A DNA stretch of 64,000 nt from Clostridiales bacterium (GTDB taxonomy: Bacteria; Bacillota; Clostridia; Saccharofermentanales; Saccharofermentanaceae). The stretch is taken from NCBI GenBank assembly GCA_017510605.1, contig JAFWMQ010000002.1, positions 124,001 to 188,000 on the forward strand, read 5' to 3'. The translations under genes were made by a program, and so were the position numbers. The first letter of the stretch is position 1, and each line of letters opens with the position of its first letter. Below are positions 8,965-17,872 of this stretch, piece after piece. Below the pieces are notes generated by a model. The model was given only the letters and a program-made list of their open reading frames with translations. It was not told the origin of the DNA and did not search any database.

Positions 8965-9981
8965 ATGGCAGAGCTTAGAGACAGAATAGATATTACGGTT
9001 GAAGAGCTCGAGGAATCCCTCGGCGCCATCAGGCTTCCGCGTTTTATAGCTGAATCGGAGTCGAGTTTTGTAGGCAGGATCGATTCTATCTGTGACGAGA
9101 TATGCTCTGATCCCAATAAGAGAGCCATTTTTGTTTCCGGACCGACTTCATCAGGAAAGACTACTTTTACTTTAAGGCTTTCCAATAAGATCAATGAAAG
9201 AGGACGTAAAGCTGTTCACTTGTCTCTTGATGACTACTACAACATAAAAGATCTCAAGTGCGACAGAGACGGAAGACCTGACTTTGAGACGATCGATGCT
9301 CTTGATGTCAGCAGGATACAGCGTGATATAAAGGCTCTTCTTGACGGGGAGACAGTTGTTCCTCCTTTCTTTGATTTTACGGTAAGAGTCCAGCAGGAAG
9401 GCGACCCGGCAAATGCCATCTGTTTAGGTGATGACGGTGTTCTCGTGGTAGAAGGTCTTCACGGATTATCTCCGAGGATTTCAGGTGAATGCCCTCCTGA
9501 GAAATGTTCAAAAGTGTTTATAATGCCTTACGGCAATGTTTATTGCGATTCAAAGCTCATGGACAGCAATGAGATCAGGCTTCTCAGAAGGATCATCAGG
9601 GATTACCGTCATAGAAGTGCTCACGCACTTTCCACGATAGATTACTGGCCCATGATCCAGAAGTCCGAAGAGAAATACTATGAGGAATACCTGACAAGTG
9701 CTGATTATCATGTAAATTCTTTCCTTGCTTATGAGAGTCTTATAGTTGCTCCGATGGCAAGAGGGGATATTAAGGAAGCTTTGGATAAAGTGGAAAGAGG
9801 TTCGATCGAACCCAGCGTCTTCATGGAGAAGTCACCTTCAGGCAAAGCTTTCGCAGATCTTTCGGCAGCACTTGTAAAAGCGAACAAATTGATGGGGCAT
9901 CTGGATAAGATTCCGGTGATCAGCCCCGAACAGGTTCCGGCAGAATCCATTCTCAATGAATTCATTACCGACGAGCGCTGA
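8965..9981 (+). CDS. Uridine-kinase/phosphoribulokinase-like P-loop kinase
   Basis: 338 residues. The Walker A loop GPTSSGKTT (about residues 58-66) is followed by HLSLDDYY, the substrate and metal loop of the Udk/PRK family, and VLVVEGLHGL, the Walker B strand. A uridine kinase would make UMP or CMP by salvage, but this protein is longer than classical Udk (about 210). It has a 50-residue N-terminal extension and a C-terminal helical part, as in the Clostridial nucleoside kinases annotated only at family level, so the substrate is uncertain. A perfect AGGAGG (8955-8960) precedes the ATG. Gene order with metA downstream gives no further hint. Confidence 0.8.
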   Translation: MAELRDRIDITVEELEESLGAIRLPRFIAESESSFVGRIDSICDEICSDPNKRAIFVSGPTSSGKTTFTLRLSNKINERGRKAVHLSLDDYYNIKDLKCDRDGRPDFETIDALDVSRIQRDIKALLDGETVVPPFFDFTVRVQQEGDPANAICLGDDGVLVVEGLHGLSPRISGECPPEKCSKVFIMPYGNVYCDSKLMDSNEIRLLRRIIRDYRHRSAHALSTIDYWPMIQKSEEKYYEEYLTSADYHVNSFLAYESLIVAPMARGDIKEALDKVERGSIEPSVFMEKSPSGKAFADLSAALVKANKLMGHLDKIPVISPEQVPAESILNEFITDER

Positions 9982-10010
9982 TTATTTTCGAGATATAAAG
10001 GAGGCATGAA

Positions 10011-10985
10011 ATGCCTATCAGAATAGCAGACAATCTTCCGGCAAGGCATATCCTTGAACAGGAAAGAATATTCGTTATGGAGGAGAACAGGGCTCTGTCG
10101 CAGGACATCCGTCCAATCAGGATCCTTATCCTCAATCTTATGCCTGACAAATCCACCACAGAGACACAGCTCCTGAGAGCTTTATCCAATTCTCCGATCC
10201 AGGTGGACGTCGAACTTATATTTACACAGACACATCAGTCAAAGCACACTCCTGCAGAGCATCTCATTAAGTTCTACAAGACTTTTTCCGAGGTGCGTGA
10301 GGAGTATTTTGACGGAATGATCATAACCGGAGCACCCATCGAGAAGCTTCCTTTCGAAGAAGTGGATTACTGGCCCGAATTAGTTGAGATCATGGAATGG
10401 AGCAAGACACATGTCTATTCAACGCTTCATTTATGCTGGGGTGCTTTTGCGGGACTTTATTATCATTACGGCATTCCGAAAATCGTATTGGATAAGAAAG
10501 TGTTCGGTGTATTCGAGCACTCGATGACCTGGAGCCGTCCGGTTAAGCTTTTCAGAGGATTTGATGATATCTTCTATGTCCCTCATTCACGTTATACGGA
10601 AGTCAGAAGGGAAGACGTGGAGAAGAGATCCGATTTAAGGATCCTTTCAGAATCCGAGGAATGCGGTATCTATGCGATATCGGATCTTCACGGAAGACAG
10701 TTCTTTATCACCGGTCACTCGGAGTATGACAGGGACACTCTGGATAAGGAATACAGAAGAGATATGAATGCCGGCCTTGAAGATGTCGATGTTCCGAAGA
10801 ATTATTATGTTGATGACGATCCGTCTAAGGGACCTTTGCTCAGATGGAGATCTTCTGCAACTTTGATGTATACGAACTGGCTCAATTACTATGTATATCA
10901 GGAGACACCGTTTGATATCAACCTGATCAAGAGCATCCGCAACGAAGATCTTGAACCGAACAGGGACTTGGAGAAAAATGGCTGA
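10011..10985 (+). CDS. metA: Homoserine O-acyltransferase (predicted acetyl-CoA type)
   Basis: MetA acylates homoserine, opening the methionine pathway. The 324 residues show the MetA fold throughout. The nucleophile Cys is in LCWGA (C142) and the His-x-Glu pair is in TGHSEYD (H236, E238). Substrate choice in this family follows residue 111: Gly favours succinyl-CoA, Glu favours acetyl-CoA. Here [10 protein letters not shown] puts Glu at exactly 111, so despite the usual annotation as succinyltransferase it should be an acetyltransferase. AAAGGAGG lies just upstream of the ATG. The stop overlaps the nnrD start by 8 bases. Confidence 0.93.
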   Translation: MPIRIADNLPARHILEQERIFVMEENRALSQDIRPIRILILNLMPDKSTTETQLLRALSNSPIQVDVELIFTQTHQSKHTPAEHLIKFYKTFSEVREEYFDGMIITGAPIEKLPFEEVDYWPELVEIMEWSKTHVYSTLHLCWGAFAGLYYHYGIPKIVLDKKVFGVFEHSMTWSRPVKLFRGFDDIFYVPHSRYTEVRREDVEKRSDLRILSESEECGIYAISDLHGRQFFITGHSEYDRDTLDKEYRRDMNAGLEDVDVPKNYYVDDDPSKGPLLRWRSSATLMYTNWLNYYVYQETPFDINLIKSIRNEDLEPNRDLEKNG

Positions 10986-11871
10986 GATCAGAATCATCGA
11001 CAGGGAATTGGTATCAGGTTTTGAACCTTTGCGTCCTGATACCGGTCATAAGAACACATTCGGCTCGGTACTGATCTGTGCGGGTTCCGAGTTTATGACC
11101 GGAGCTGCCGTCCTTGCCTGTTCTTCCGCATTAAGATCTGGAGCAGGTCTCGTTAAGGTCTTCTCGGAAGAAAAGACACTTAATGCGGTAAGCTGTATTG
11201 AGCCTTGCGCTCTTCTTGAACTGCGGCCTGCGAAAACGGCTGAACTCTTGAAAGCTGCTTCAGGTCTGTGTGGAAAATCCCGTTCCGTTCTCATCGGTTC
11301 GGGAATGCCGTCAGATTATAAGGACATGGAAGCATTAACGGAGGTATTCTTACGTGATGCGGGAAATGTTGTGATCGATGCCGGTGCCCTTACTCATAAA
11401 CCTGATGTTTTATCCAGGTTAAAAGAGCGTCTTAAGGCAAGATCCGTTCCGGCTGTCCTTACACCTCATATAGGCGAGTTCGCAAGACTTGTAAGACTTA
11501 GCAATCCTGAAGTATCTGAACATACTGAAGAACTGTCATCAGACTTTGCCGTACGGAATAAGTGCATAGTTGTATTAAAAAGCTATAAGACTACAGTTGC
11601 CGTACCTGACGGAACTGTTTATTCTTACATGGAAGCGAACAGCGGTCTTGCAAAGGGCGGATCAGGAGATGTTCTTGCAGGCCTTATCGCAGGGCTGCTC
11701 GCGCAGGGAATGGAACCTTACAAAGCGGCATGTTCTGCTGTTTATATTCATTCAAAAGCGGGAAGGGCAGCTGCTGATGACTTAGGCGCAAGGTATATGC
11801 TTCCTTCCGATCTTTTGAATTATCTTCCTGAAGGATATCAGGAAGCAGGCTGGAGTGATGATGATGACTGA
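10978..11871 (+). CDS. nnrD: ADP-dependent (S)-NAD(P)H-hydrate dehydratase
   Basis: Repairs hydrated NAD(P)H using ADP. This is the stand-alone C-terminal (YjeF_C, ribokinase-like) domain; the epimerase domain NnrE is not fused here. Motifs are GSVLICAGS, the [10 protein letters not shown] loop and the glycine-rich [19 protein letters not shown], which binds nucleotide and holds the catalytic Asp. I chose ATG 10978 (297 residues) over an upstream TTG at 10951 because of the GGAGAAA site and the MetA overlap. The gene runs into alr with overlapping ends. Grouping with alr recurs in Firmicutes, where YjeF-domain genes often lie near acpS and alr. Confidence 0.9.
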   Translation: MAEIRIIDRELVSGFEPLRPDTGHKNTFGSVLICAGSEFMTGAAVLACSSALRSGAGLVKVFSEEKTLNAVSCIEPCALLELRPAKTAELLKAASGLCGKSRSVLIGSGMPSDYKDMEALTEVFLRDAGNVVIDAGALTHKPDVLSRLKERLKARSVPAVLTPHIGEFARLVRLSNPEVSEHTEELSSDFAVRNKCIVVLKSYKTTVAVPDGTVYSYMEANSGLAKGGSGDVLAGLIAGLLAQGMEPYKAACSAVYIHSKAGRAAADDLGARYMLPSDLLNYLPEGYQEAGWSDDDD

Positions 11872-13012
11872 TAATCCGGGTTTTGTTAATAATATTTTCG
11901 ACCGTTCCTGTGTCGAGATAGATCTCGATGCCTTGAAGCATAATTTCGAGCAGATTAAGAAGGTTACGGCTCCCGGCGCAGGGATACTTGCCGTCGTTAA
12001 GGCTGATGCTTACGGCCACGGAGCTCTCGAGACAGCAAAGACTCTGATTGACAGCGGTGCTGCAGGCTTGTGCCTTGCAACTATTGATGAGGCCGTTGAA
12101 TTACGCAAACACGGAATTACTGTTCCGATGATGACATTAGGATTTACCGATCCGTCCAGATTCGAGGATGCGGTCAAATATGATGTCCAGCAGTCTGTTT
12201 ATTCTTTCGAGATAGCCAAAGCAATATCGGAAGAAGCTTCCAAACAGGGAAAGACATGCAAGATCCATATTAAGCTTGATACCGGAATGGGAAGGATCGG
12301 TTTTAAGACTGACGGAAGCGAGACGGATGATATCATCAGGTCCTGCACTCTCCCGGGGATCGAGCCATACGGTGTTTTCTCGCATTTTGCCGCGGCAGAT
12401 ACCGATGATGACGAATATACAAAGTATCAGTTTGACTTATTCATGAAGCAGATAGATGTGCTCGCGCAAAAAGGAATTCACTTTACAAAGAGACATATCT
12501 GCAACAGCGCGGGAATCTTAAGGTTTCCTGAAATGCATCTTGATCTTGTAAGAGCCGGTATCATCTTGTACGGTCTTATGCCGCCCGGATGCCCGGAACC
12601 TGTCCGCAAGATCGATCTTAAACCTGTAATGAACTGGTATGCCAAGGTCATTCACATCAAGACTGTTCCTGTCGGAACCACAATAAGCTATGGAAGGCAT
12701 TTTACTGCAGAGCGTCCTACTGAAGTAACAACAGTCGGGATAGGCTATGCCGACGGTCTGTCCAGAAAGCTTTCCAACGGATTTGAACTTGTCATCGGAG
12801 GAAAAAGGTGTCCTATCATCGGAAATATCTGCATGGATATGTGCATGGTAGATACGACTGATCTTGAGGAAAGACCCAAAGTAGGTGATAAGGTCACTGT
12901 TTTCGGGAGCACAAGACCTGCCGATGAACTGGCCGAAGCGCTGGGAACCATCAATTATGAGATCACCTGTGACGTCGGTAAAAGAGTAAGAAGACTTTAT
13001 GTCGGCGGATGA
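11864..13012 (+). CDS. alr: Alanine racemase
   Basis: PLP enzyme converting L-Ala to D-Ala for peptidoglycan. The lysine that binds PLP is in AVVKADAYGHG (K46 from the chosen start), and the catalytic Tyr is in GIGYADGLSRKLSNG near residue 295. Length is 382 residues. The start is uncertain: four in-frame candidates follow one another (GTG 11855, then ATG 11858, 11861 and 11864). A GGAG at 11852-11855 is best spaced for 11864. The reading frame overlaps the end of nnrD, so the pair is coupled. The downstream gap contains the secY promoter. Confidence 0.95.
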   Translation: MTDNPGFVNNIFDRSCVEIDLDALKHNFEQIKKVTAPGAGILAVVKADAYGHGALETAKTLIDSGAAGLCLATIDEAVELRKHGITVPMMTLGFTDPSRFEDAVKYDVQQSVYSFEIAKAISEEASKQGKTCKIHIKLDTGMGRIGFKTDGSETDDIIRSCTLPGIEPYGVFSHFAAADTDDDEYTKYQFDLFMKQIDVLAQKGIHFTKRHICNSAGILRFPEMHLDLVRAGIILYGLMPPGCPEPVRKIDLKPVMNWYAKVIHIKTVPVGTTISYGRHFTAERPTEVTTVGIGYADGLSRKLSNGFELVIGGKRCPIIGNICMDMCMVDTTDLEERPKVGDKVTVFGSTRPADELAEALGTINYEITCDVGKRVRRLYVGG

Positions 13013-13036
13013 CGTATTTCAATTTTCGGATAATCG

Positions 13037-13065
13037 GTGAAAAAAGCACAGAATTGCGCTATAAT
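13037..13065 (+). promoter_or_regulatory. Promoter of the secY operon
   Basis: GTGAAA (13037-13042), a 17-base spacer and a perfect TATAAT (13060-13065), giving an mRNA start about 33 bases before the secY ATG. It makes secY transcription independent of alr. Confidence 0.65.
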
Positions 13066-13104
13066 ACATAAGTTTTACGCACATACCAAGGAGAATGTAA
13101 TTTA

Positions 13105-14412
13105 ATGAGCACATTGATAGACAGCTTTAAAACCGCAGAGATAAAGAAGAAGTTGCTATTCACATTTCTTATCATATCCGTGCTTTGTGTGCTCACGCTT
13201 ATTCCTGCGCCCGGACTTGAGAGGTCAGCTGCCATAAGTACCGCAGCAGGCTGGGGAAGCATTGGTTTCCTTATTGATGTTCTATCTATGAAGGCATTCG
13301 AGAATATCTCGATCACAAGCCTTGGCATCTATCCTTTTTTGGTTGCTTCTATCGTCATGCAGATCGTGACGCTGGCTGTTCCCAAGCTCAGAAATCTTGC
13401 ACAGATGGGTGATGAGGGGACAAAGATCATTACAAAGCTTACGAGAATTGCTTCTATTATTTCCGCGGTCGTCTTTGCTGCACTTTATTGTGTAGGGATG
13501 AGAGATGCGGTAACTTCCTCAATATATTATTGGGTAGCGATCATTCTTTGCGGACTGTCCATTGCAGTCGGAAGCGCCTTCTGCGGATGGTGTGTAGAGC
13601 TCCTCAATACAAAGGGAATCGGTGACGGTCTTACGATAATCATCGTTGCCGGCATTATCCGTAATATTCCTTTTGAATTATTAACCGGCTTTTTCAGCGC
13701 AGGTGTTTACGGAATCCTCTCGGGTATTCTGTTTGCATTCTTTATCGCGCTCTTATGCGCAGGAGTCCTTTTCTTTATCATCCTTTTAAATATGGGAGAG
13801 AAAAAGATCAGGATCATTTTCTCAAAGAGAACTGTAGGAATGAAGCAGTACGGAATGCAGAATCAGGTTATTCCTCTCAAGGTTACCCAGGCTGGAATTA
13901 CGCCTATTATTTATACACTGACGGTTACTCTGCTTCCTTCATCTATCATTGCGATGGTAGTACCCGGAACGGATGCGGCATGGGCTAACACATGGAAGAA
14001 TCTTCCTACAAGTCCCGCTTATATTCCTTTCTTTATCATCTTCCTTGTATTCTTTACATACATTTTTGCTATGATGCAGTTCAATCCGTTTGATATGTCC
14101 ACACAGATCAAGCAGAACGGCGGATATATCCAGGGTATCAAGCCCGGAAAGCCGACATCACAGTATCTGATGTCTTTATACAATAATCTCAACAGTGCCG
14201 ACTGCGCTTATCTGATCTTTTTATGCGTTATCCCGATGGCATTAAGCTTCATACCGGGATTCAGCGGGATTGCATACGGCGGTGTGGCTCTGGCCCTTAT
14301 CGGAGGCGGTTTTATTGAGATGAAGACTTTACTTGATAATGCTCTTAAGGCCGAAGATGAGAAACTTAAGCAGGCAGGCAAAGATAAGAGACGTAAGAAT
14401 TACAAGAAATAA
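13105..14412 (+). CDS. secY: Protein translocase subunit SecY
   Basis: Central channel of the Sec translocon in the cytoplasmic membrane; with SecE and SecG it exports unfolded proteins and inserts membrane proteins. 435 residues with about ten hydrophobic segments. Conserved SecY features are the plug-side start KKLLFTFLIISVLCVLTLIPAPG, GIYPFLVASIVMQI, NTKGIGDGLTIIIVAGII, the cytosolic loop with PLKVTQAGITPII, and NGGYIQGIKPGKPTSQYL near the C-terminus. The sequence is rather divergent. AAGGAG (13088-13093) precedes the ATG. adk and map follow as in a normal spc operon, but the genes before it are nnrD-alr instead of rplO. Confidence 0.95.
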   Translation: MSTLIDSFKTAEIKKKLLFTFLIISVLCVLTLIPAPGLERSAAISTAAGWGSIGFLIDVLSMKAFENISITSLGIYPFLVASIVMQIVTLAVPKLRNLAQMGDEGTKIITKLTRIASIISAVVFAALYCVGMRDAVTSSIYYWVAIILCGLSIAVGSAFCGWCVELLNTKGIGDGLTIIIVAGIIRNIPFELLTGFFSAGVYGILSGILFAFFIALLCAGVLFFIILLNMGEKKIRIIFSKRTVGMKQYGMQNQVIPLKVTQAGITPIIYTLTVTLLPSSIIAMVVPGTDAAWANTWKNLPTSPAYIPFFIIFLVFFTYIFAMMQFNPFDMSTQIKQNGGYIQGIKPGKPTSQYLMSLYNNLNSADCAYLIFLCVIPMALSFIPGFSGIAYGGVALALIGGGFIEMKTLLDNALKAEDEKLKQAGKDKRRKNYKK

Positions 14413-14425
14413 GGGAGGTATATTT

Positions 14426-15079
14426 ATGAATCTGATCATTTTAGGCGCACCCGGATCCGGTAAGGGAACATCAGCAACAGTTTTAAGAGAGAACTTCTCT
14501 TTAGCTCACATTTCCACGGGCGATCTTTTCAGATACAACATCAAAGAGAATACTCCCCTGGGAATCGAAGCCAAGTCTTATATTGATAAAGGCGCTCTCG
14601 TTCCCGATGACGTTACCATCAGAATGGTAGAAGACCGTCTTAACAATCCCGATTGTGAGAATGGTTATATCCTTGACGGTTTTCCCAGAAATATTGCCCA
14701 GGCTGAGGCTCTTGATAAGATGCTCGAAGCTAAAGGTTCTAAGATCGATGCTGTCGTATATGTTAAGTGTGATGACGAGGTCATCATGGACAGAGTTACC
14801 ACAAGACGTGTCTGCGAGAAGTGCGGCGCAAGCTTCAATGTTAAGTACATGCCCACAAAGGTGGAAGGCATCTGTGATGTCTGCGGCGGCAATGTGATCC
14901 AGAGATCTGATGATAACCCCGAGACAGTTGCAAAGAGACTTGAAACATACAGGGTCAATACCCAGCCTCTTATTGATTTCTATGATGCCAGAGGGATCAT
15001 TGTTGAAGGCAACAACAATGTTGATTCCAAGACATGCATTGCTTCTATTGAAGAAGGACTTAAGAAACTGGGACTCTAA
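14426..15079 (+). CDS. adk: Adenylate kinase (zinc LID type)
   Basis: Catalyses ATP + AMP to 2 ADP. 217 residues from ATG 14426, chosen because GGGAGG lies at 14413-14418 and the protein then begins MNLIILGAPGSGKGT with the P-loop at residues 7-15. The LID domain carries four zinc-binding cysteines (C130, C133, C150, C153), the Gram-positive zinc form. The DGFPRNIAQAEAL motif binds AMP. It lies 13 bases after secY, in the classical secY-adk-map order. Confidence 0.97.
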   Translation: MNLIILGAPGSGKGTSATVLRENFSLAHISTGDLFRYNIKENTPLGIEAKSYIDKGALVPDDVTIRMVEDRLNNPDCENGYILDGFPRNIAQAEALDKMLEAKGSKIDAVVYVKCDDEVIMDRVTTRRVCEKCGASFNVKYMPTKVEGICDVCGGNVIQRSDDNPETVAKRLETYRVNTQPLIDFYDARGIIVEGNNNVDSKTCIASIEEGLKKLGL

Positions 15080-15097
15080 TTAGAAAAAGGTATTTTA

Positions 15098-15868
15098 ATG
15101 GTAGAGATTCTTACTAACGAAGAATTCGAGAAAATGAAGGCCGCAGGCAAGATCCTGCAGCATGTTTTCAAGGCTTGCAGGGATGAGATCAAGCCGGGCA
15201 TTTCCACTCACGATGTTGATAAATTATGTTATGACATCATCAGAAGTTATGATGCTATCCCGTCTTTCCTGAATTACGGACAGCCTCCTTTCCCCGGAAC
15301 GATCTGTGCTTCCGTTAACGATGAAGTCGTTCACGGTATTCCGAGAAAATCAAGAATACTCAAGGAAGGCGATATACTCTCAGTTGACGTCGGTGCGATC
15401 CTTGACGGATATCAGTCGGATGCCTGCAGGACTTATCTTGTCGGTGAAGTTGCTCCTGAGGTAAAAGCGCTTGTTGAACATACGGAGAAGGCTTTCTGGA
15501 TTGGCTTGGAATATGCAAAGGTCGGCATGAGGACCGGTGATATCGGACATGCCGTACAGGAATACTGTGAAGGATTGGGCTACGGAGTAGTAAGAGAACT
15601 TACCGGTCACGGCATAGGAACAACGATGCACCAGGATCCGGACGTCCCGAATTACGGGAGACCCGGTCACGGTTACAAGCTCAAAAAAGGCATGGCGATC
15701 TGCATCGAGCCGATGATCACTTTAGGCACACGTGAGATCGAGCAGTTAGATGATAAGTGGACAATAGTTACTCAGGACGGAAAGCCTGCAAGTCACTATG
15801 AAAATACAATCCTGATCACGGATGAGGGTCCGTATCTTACGACTTATGACTACGAGGAGGGTTATTAA
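15098..15868 (+). CDS. map: Methionine aminopeptidase, type I
   Basis: Removes the initiator Met from nascent proteins, using two metal ions. 256 residues. Metal-site segments are [19 protein letters not shown] (two Asp), [19 protein letters not shown] (His) and [10 protein letters not shown] (Glu), with the final Glu in HYENTILIT. No N-terminal zinc finger or SH3-binding extension, so this is the short form. The stop codon shares its last base with the infA start (TAATG), which indicates translational coupling. Confidence 0.97.
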   Translation: MVEILTNEEFEKMKAAGKILQHVFKACRDEIKPGISTHDVDKLCYDIIRSYDAIPSFLNYGQPPFPGTICASVNDEVVHGIPRKSRILKEGDILSVDVGAILDGYQSDACRTYLVGEVAPEVKALVEHTEKAFWIGLEYAKVGMRTGDIGHAVQEYCEGLGYGVVRELTGHGIGTTMHQDPDVPNYGRPGHGYKLKKGMAICIEPMITLGTREIEQLDDKWTIVTQDGKPASHYENTILITDEGPYLTTYDYEEGY

Positions 15869-16101
15869 TGGCAAAGGAAGATGTTATTGAAGTACTGGGA
15901 GTCGTTGATGAGGCATTGCCCAATGCAATGTTCAAGGTAAAACTCGACAGCGGACACATTGTTCTTGCTCACTTGTCAGGAAAGCTTAGACAGAATTACA
16001 TCAAGATACTTCCGGGCGATAAGGTAACAATGGAAATCTCTCCTTATGACCTTTCACGTGGAAGGATTACATGGAGAGGCGAGAAGAAGCCGAAGCAGTA
16101 A
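15868..16101 (+). CDS. infA: Translation initiation factor IF-1
   Basis: Small S1/OB-fold protein that binds the ribosomal A site during initiation. 77 residues, slightly longer than the usual 72. The recognisable core is [24 protein letters not shown], then [19 protein letters not shown] and [10 protein letters not shown]. The ATG overlaps the map stop. Unlike most Firmicutes, rpmJ does not follow directly: a terminator and two other genes intervene. Confidence 0.97.
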   Translation: MAKEDVIEVLGVVDEALPNAMFKVKLDSGHIVLAHLSGKLRQNYIKILPGDKVTMEISPYDLSRGRITWRGEKKPKQ

Positions 16102-16131
16102 TTGCCGTAATCAATTGATCAACGGTTATTG

Positions 16132-16178
16132 TACGTACTAAGGCCCTGTCAGGTTTTAGTACGTATTTTTTCTTTTTA
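16132..16178 (+). terminator. Rho-independent terminator after infA
   Basis: Perfect 10-base stem TACGTACTAA (16132-16141) with TTAGTACGTA (16156-16165), a 14-base loop, then a T-rich run. It ends the secY-infA transcript. Confidence 0.85.
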
Positions 16179-16213
16179 TATCCAAGTTATCATTTGTTTT
16201 TGTTTTTTTGTGT

Positions 16214-16219
16214 TATACT
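16214..16219 (+). promoter_or_regulatory. Possible -10 box before the 16283 gene
   Basis: TATACT, 63 bases before the next start, in a T-rich region. The only -35-like hexamers nearby (TTGTTT at 16194, TTATCA at 16188) are badly spaced. A promoter is required here because a terminator lies just upstream. Confidence 0.35.
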
Positions 16220-16282
16220 CTCCCGTAGAGATTTTTCCCGTGTTTCAGTACAACATGGGGATTTTAGAACTTGGAGGTATTT

Positions 16283-16669
16283 ATGTTAGGAATCAAACAG
16301 GTCAAGGTTGTGTTAAAGAATGATTACACGATGGATACTCTTTATGAAGCCATCAAGGATCATGAATTCACACCCGGAAAACCGCAGCTGGTAAAGCACG
16401 GATTTACAAACATCATCTGCTTTGAAGCTATAGACAGACAGAATCAGGTTCAGATTGTTCCTGCTATGACACAGGGTAACAAGCCTGGTCCGAAGTGGAC
16501 TGTTATGAAGGCAGAGGCTGCAGGTATGGATAACCTCGCCAAGAATATGGCCATCGGTGCTTTGACAAACGGCTGGGGCAACCTCGGAAGCATTGCCGGA
16601 AAGAACAGCAAGCTCTGTGAGAAGCAGGTTGAAGCCGTTGCTAATGAGTTAAAAGAATTGGGCATCTGA
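16283..16669 (+). CDS. Uncharacterised 128-residue protein
   Basis: No family recognised. The ATG at 16283 follows a strong TTGGAGGT site (16271-16278). The protein is cytosolic, with an alpha/beta N-terminal part (MLGIKQVKVVLKNDYTM), a central segment FTNIICFEAIDRQNQVQIVPA, and a Gly/Ala-rich C-terminal half with NGWGNLGSIAGKNSKLCEKQ, which could be a short glycine-containing hydrophobic stretch. It is a single gene between two terminators. Codon use matches neighbours. Confidence 0.75.
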   Translation: MLGIKQVKVVLKNDYTMDTLYEAIKDHEFTPGKPQLVKHGFTNIICFEAIDRQNQVQIVPAMTQGNKPGPKWTVMKAEAAGMDNLAKNMAIGALTNGWGNLGSIAGKNSKLCEKQVEAVANELKELGI

Positions 16670-16710
16670 TCGGTGGTTTTGATACCAATAAATTGATTTT
16701 ATTACGTTTT

Positions 16711-16747
16711 CAAAAGCACAGTTATCACAACGGTAATTGTGCTTTTG
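16711..16747 (+). terminator. Terminator or attenuator hairpin upstream of the 16768 gene
   Basis: A 10-base perfect stem CAAAAGCACA (16711-16720) with TGTGCTTTTG (16738-16747) extends to 16 pairs counting two G-T wobbles, around loop ACAAC. The 3' arm supplies a short T run. It ends only 20 bases before the next ATG. Confidence 0.6.
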
Positions 16748-16767
16748 TATGAGAAAGGAACAATACA

Positions 16768-17553
16768 ATGGCAGAAGAAAACGAAAAAAAAGAAGTAAAA
16801 AAGGCTGAAGAAAAAAAGCCGTTCATGGCTTTTCTTGATGAAAACAAACTTGAGATCGTAACGGTAATCCTGCTTGGTATTACAGCTCTTCTCACAGCAT
16901 GGGCAAGCTATGTCGGATCCATCCACGGCGGTAACCAGGCAACCAATTATGCAACGAGCAACAACCTTTCCAGTGACGGAAATGCAATGTATAATTCCGC
17001 AGTTCAGACACTGACTCAGGATATGAATGTATGGAACACCATACTGGATTATGAGATCGAGATCATGTATGCGGATTCCATAAATGATCAGAATGAGGTC
17101 GAAGCATACGTTTGGAAGCTTCAGTGGTTCTGCATGGACAACCTTTCCGAAGACATGGCAGCCATCATCGGATATGATCAGGAAGCATTCAACGACGGCG
17201 TCAATGATACGGAAGATATCATAGCCTGGATCTACGACGATAGCGGCAAGGCCATTACCTCACCTTTTGTTGACGAGGCGTTTACAGACAGTTATTTTGC
17301 CGAGACAAATGCCAAACTGGATGAAGCTCAGGCTGTTCTGGAGCAGGGTCAGCAGGACAACGCCAACGGAGATAAGTTCTCACTCGTAACTGTTATTTAC
17401 AGCGTAGCACTCTTCCTTCTCGGTATCGTAGGCGTATTCAAGAACCAGACAAACAAGAAGATTGTTCTTCTTGTCAGTGTCGTATGCCTCATCATTGCGG
17501 TGATCTTCATGGTTACTATACCGCTCCCCACATCAGGCGGTATCTTCGGATAA
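16768..17553 (+). CDS. Uncharacterised membrane protein with three TM helices
   Basis: 261 residues. A very lysine/glutamate-rich N-terminus (MAEENEKKEVKKAEEKKPF) is followed by one membrane helix at about 29-50. A roughly 150-residue acidic domain comes next, presumably extracytoplasmic, rich in Asp, Asn and Trp. Two closely spaced helices follow at about 205-222 and 231-250, and the chain ends PLPTSGGIFG. The layout resembles DUF4337-type proteins, but I cannot confirm that by eye. AGAAAGGA precedes the ATG. The hairpin at 16711-16747 stands just upstream, so expression may depend on read-through. Confidence 0.75.
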   Translation: MAEENEKKEVKKAEEKKPFMAFLDENKLEIVTVILLGITALLTAWASYVGSIHGGNQATNYATSNNLSSDGNAMYNSAVQTLTQDMNVWNTILDYEIEIMYADSINDQNEVEAYVWKLQWFCMDNLSEDMAAIIGYDQEAFNDGVNDTEDIIAWIYDDSGKAITSPFVDEAFTDSYFAETNAKLDEAQAVLEQGQQDNANGDKFSLVTVIYSVALFLLGIVGVFKNQTNKKIVLLVSVVCLIIAVIFMVTIPLPTSGGIFG

Positions 17554-17586
17554 GAGGATAAGGCGAATAAATGATGCTATAATAGG

Positions 17587-17612
17587 GCCGCCTCCGGGCG
17601 GCTCTTGTTTTT
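17587..17612 (+). terminator. Rho-independent terminator
   Basis: GCCGCC (17587-17592), loop TCCG, GGCGGC (17597-17602), then TCTTGTTTTT. It separates the 16768 gene from the rpmJ operon. Confidence 0.85.
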
Positions 17613-17662
17613 GGCATAGCTTAAACGCATTCAAAAAACATCCCGGAGTCTTAAATTTCCTG

Positions 17663-17690
17663 TTGAAAACCGAAATAATTTTGCTATAAT
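17663..17690 (+). promoter_or_regulatory. Promoter of the rpmJ-rpsM-rpsK-rpsD-rpoA-rplQ operon
   Basis: TTGAAA (17663-17668), a 16-base spacer and TATAAT (17685-17690), with TGC forming an extended -10. It is the best promoter in the window. The mRNA starts about 60 bases before rpmJ. Confidence 0.75.
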
Positions 17691-17758
17691 TGTTTAGCAT
17701 GCGCTCAGAAGGCGCCTGTATTTGTTGTGGAAAAATATCAGCAACAGGAGGTACTAAT

Positions 17759-17872
17759 ATGAAAGTACGACCGTCAGTAAAGCCGATGTGCGAAAAGTGC
17801 AAGATCATTCGCCGCAACGGTAAGGTAATGGTCATTTGCTCTGACCCCAAGCATAAGCAGAGACAGGGTTAA
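17759..17872 (+). CDS. rpmJ: Ribosomal protein L36 (bL36)
   Basis: 37 residues beginning [15 protein letters not shown], the standard bL36 sequence, in the zinc-binding form with C11, C14, C27 and H33. The start is fixed by ACAGGAGG just upstream. A longer in-frame extension to 17690 is ruled out because it would start upstream of the predicted mRNA start. It lies 221 bases before rpsM, a much longer gap than the usual 10-30. Confidence 0.97.
   Translation: MKVRPSVKPMCEKCKIIRRNGKVMVICSDPKHKQRQG

Noticed and set aside
16129..16323. 64-codon plus-strand frame before the 16283 gene
   Set aside because: It runs through a perfect terminator hairpin and overlaps a well-supported gene in another frame.
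17575..17583. TGC-TATAAT extended -10 before the 17587 hairpin
   Set aside because: The mRNA start would fall inside the terminator stem, giving a useless transcript; likely chance or a relic.
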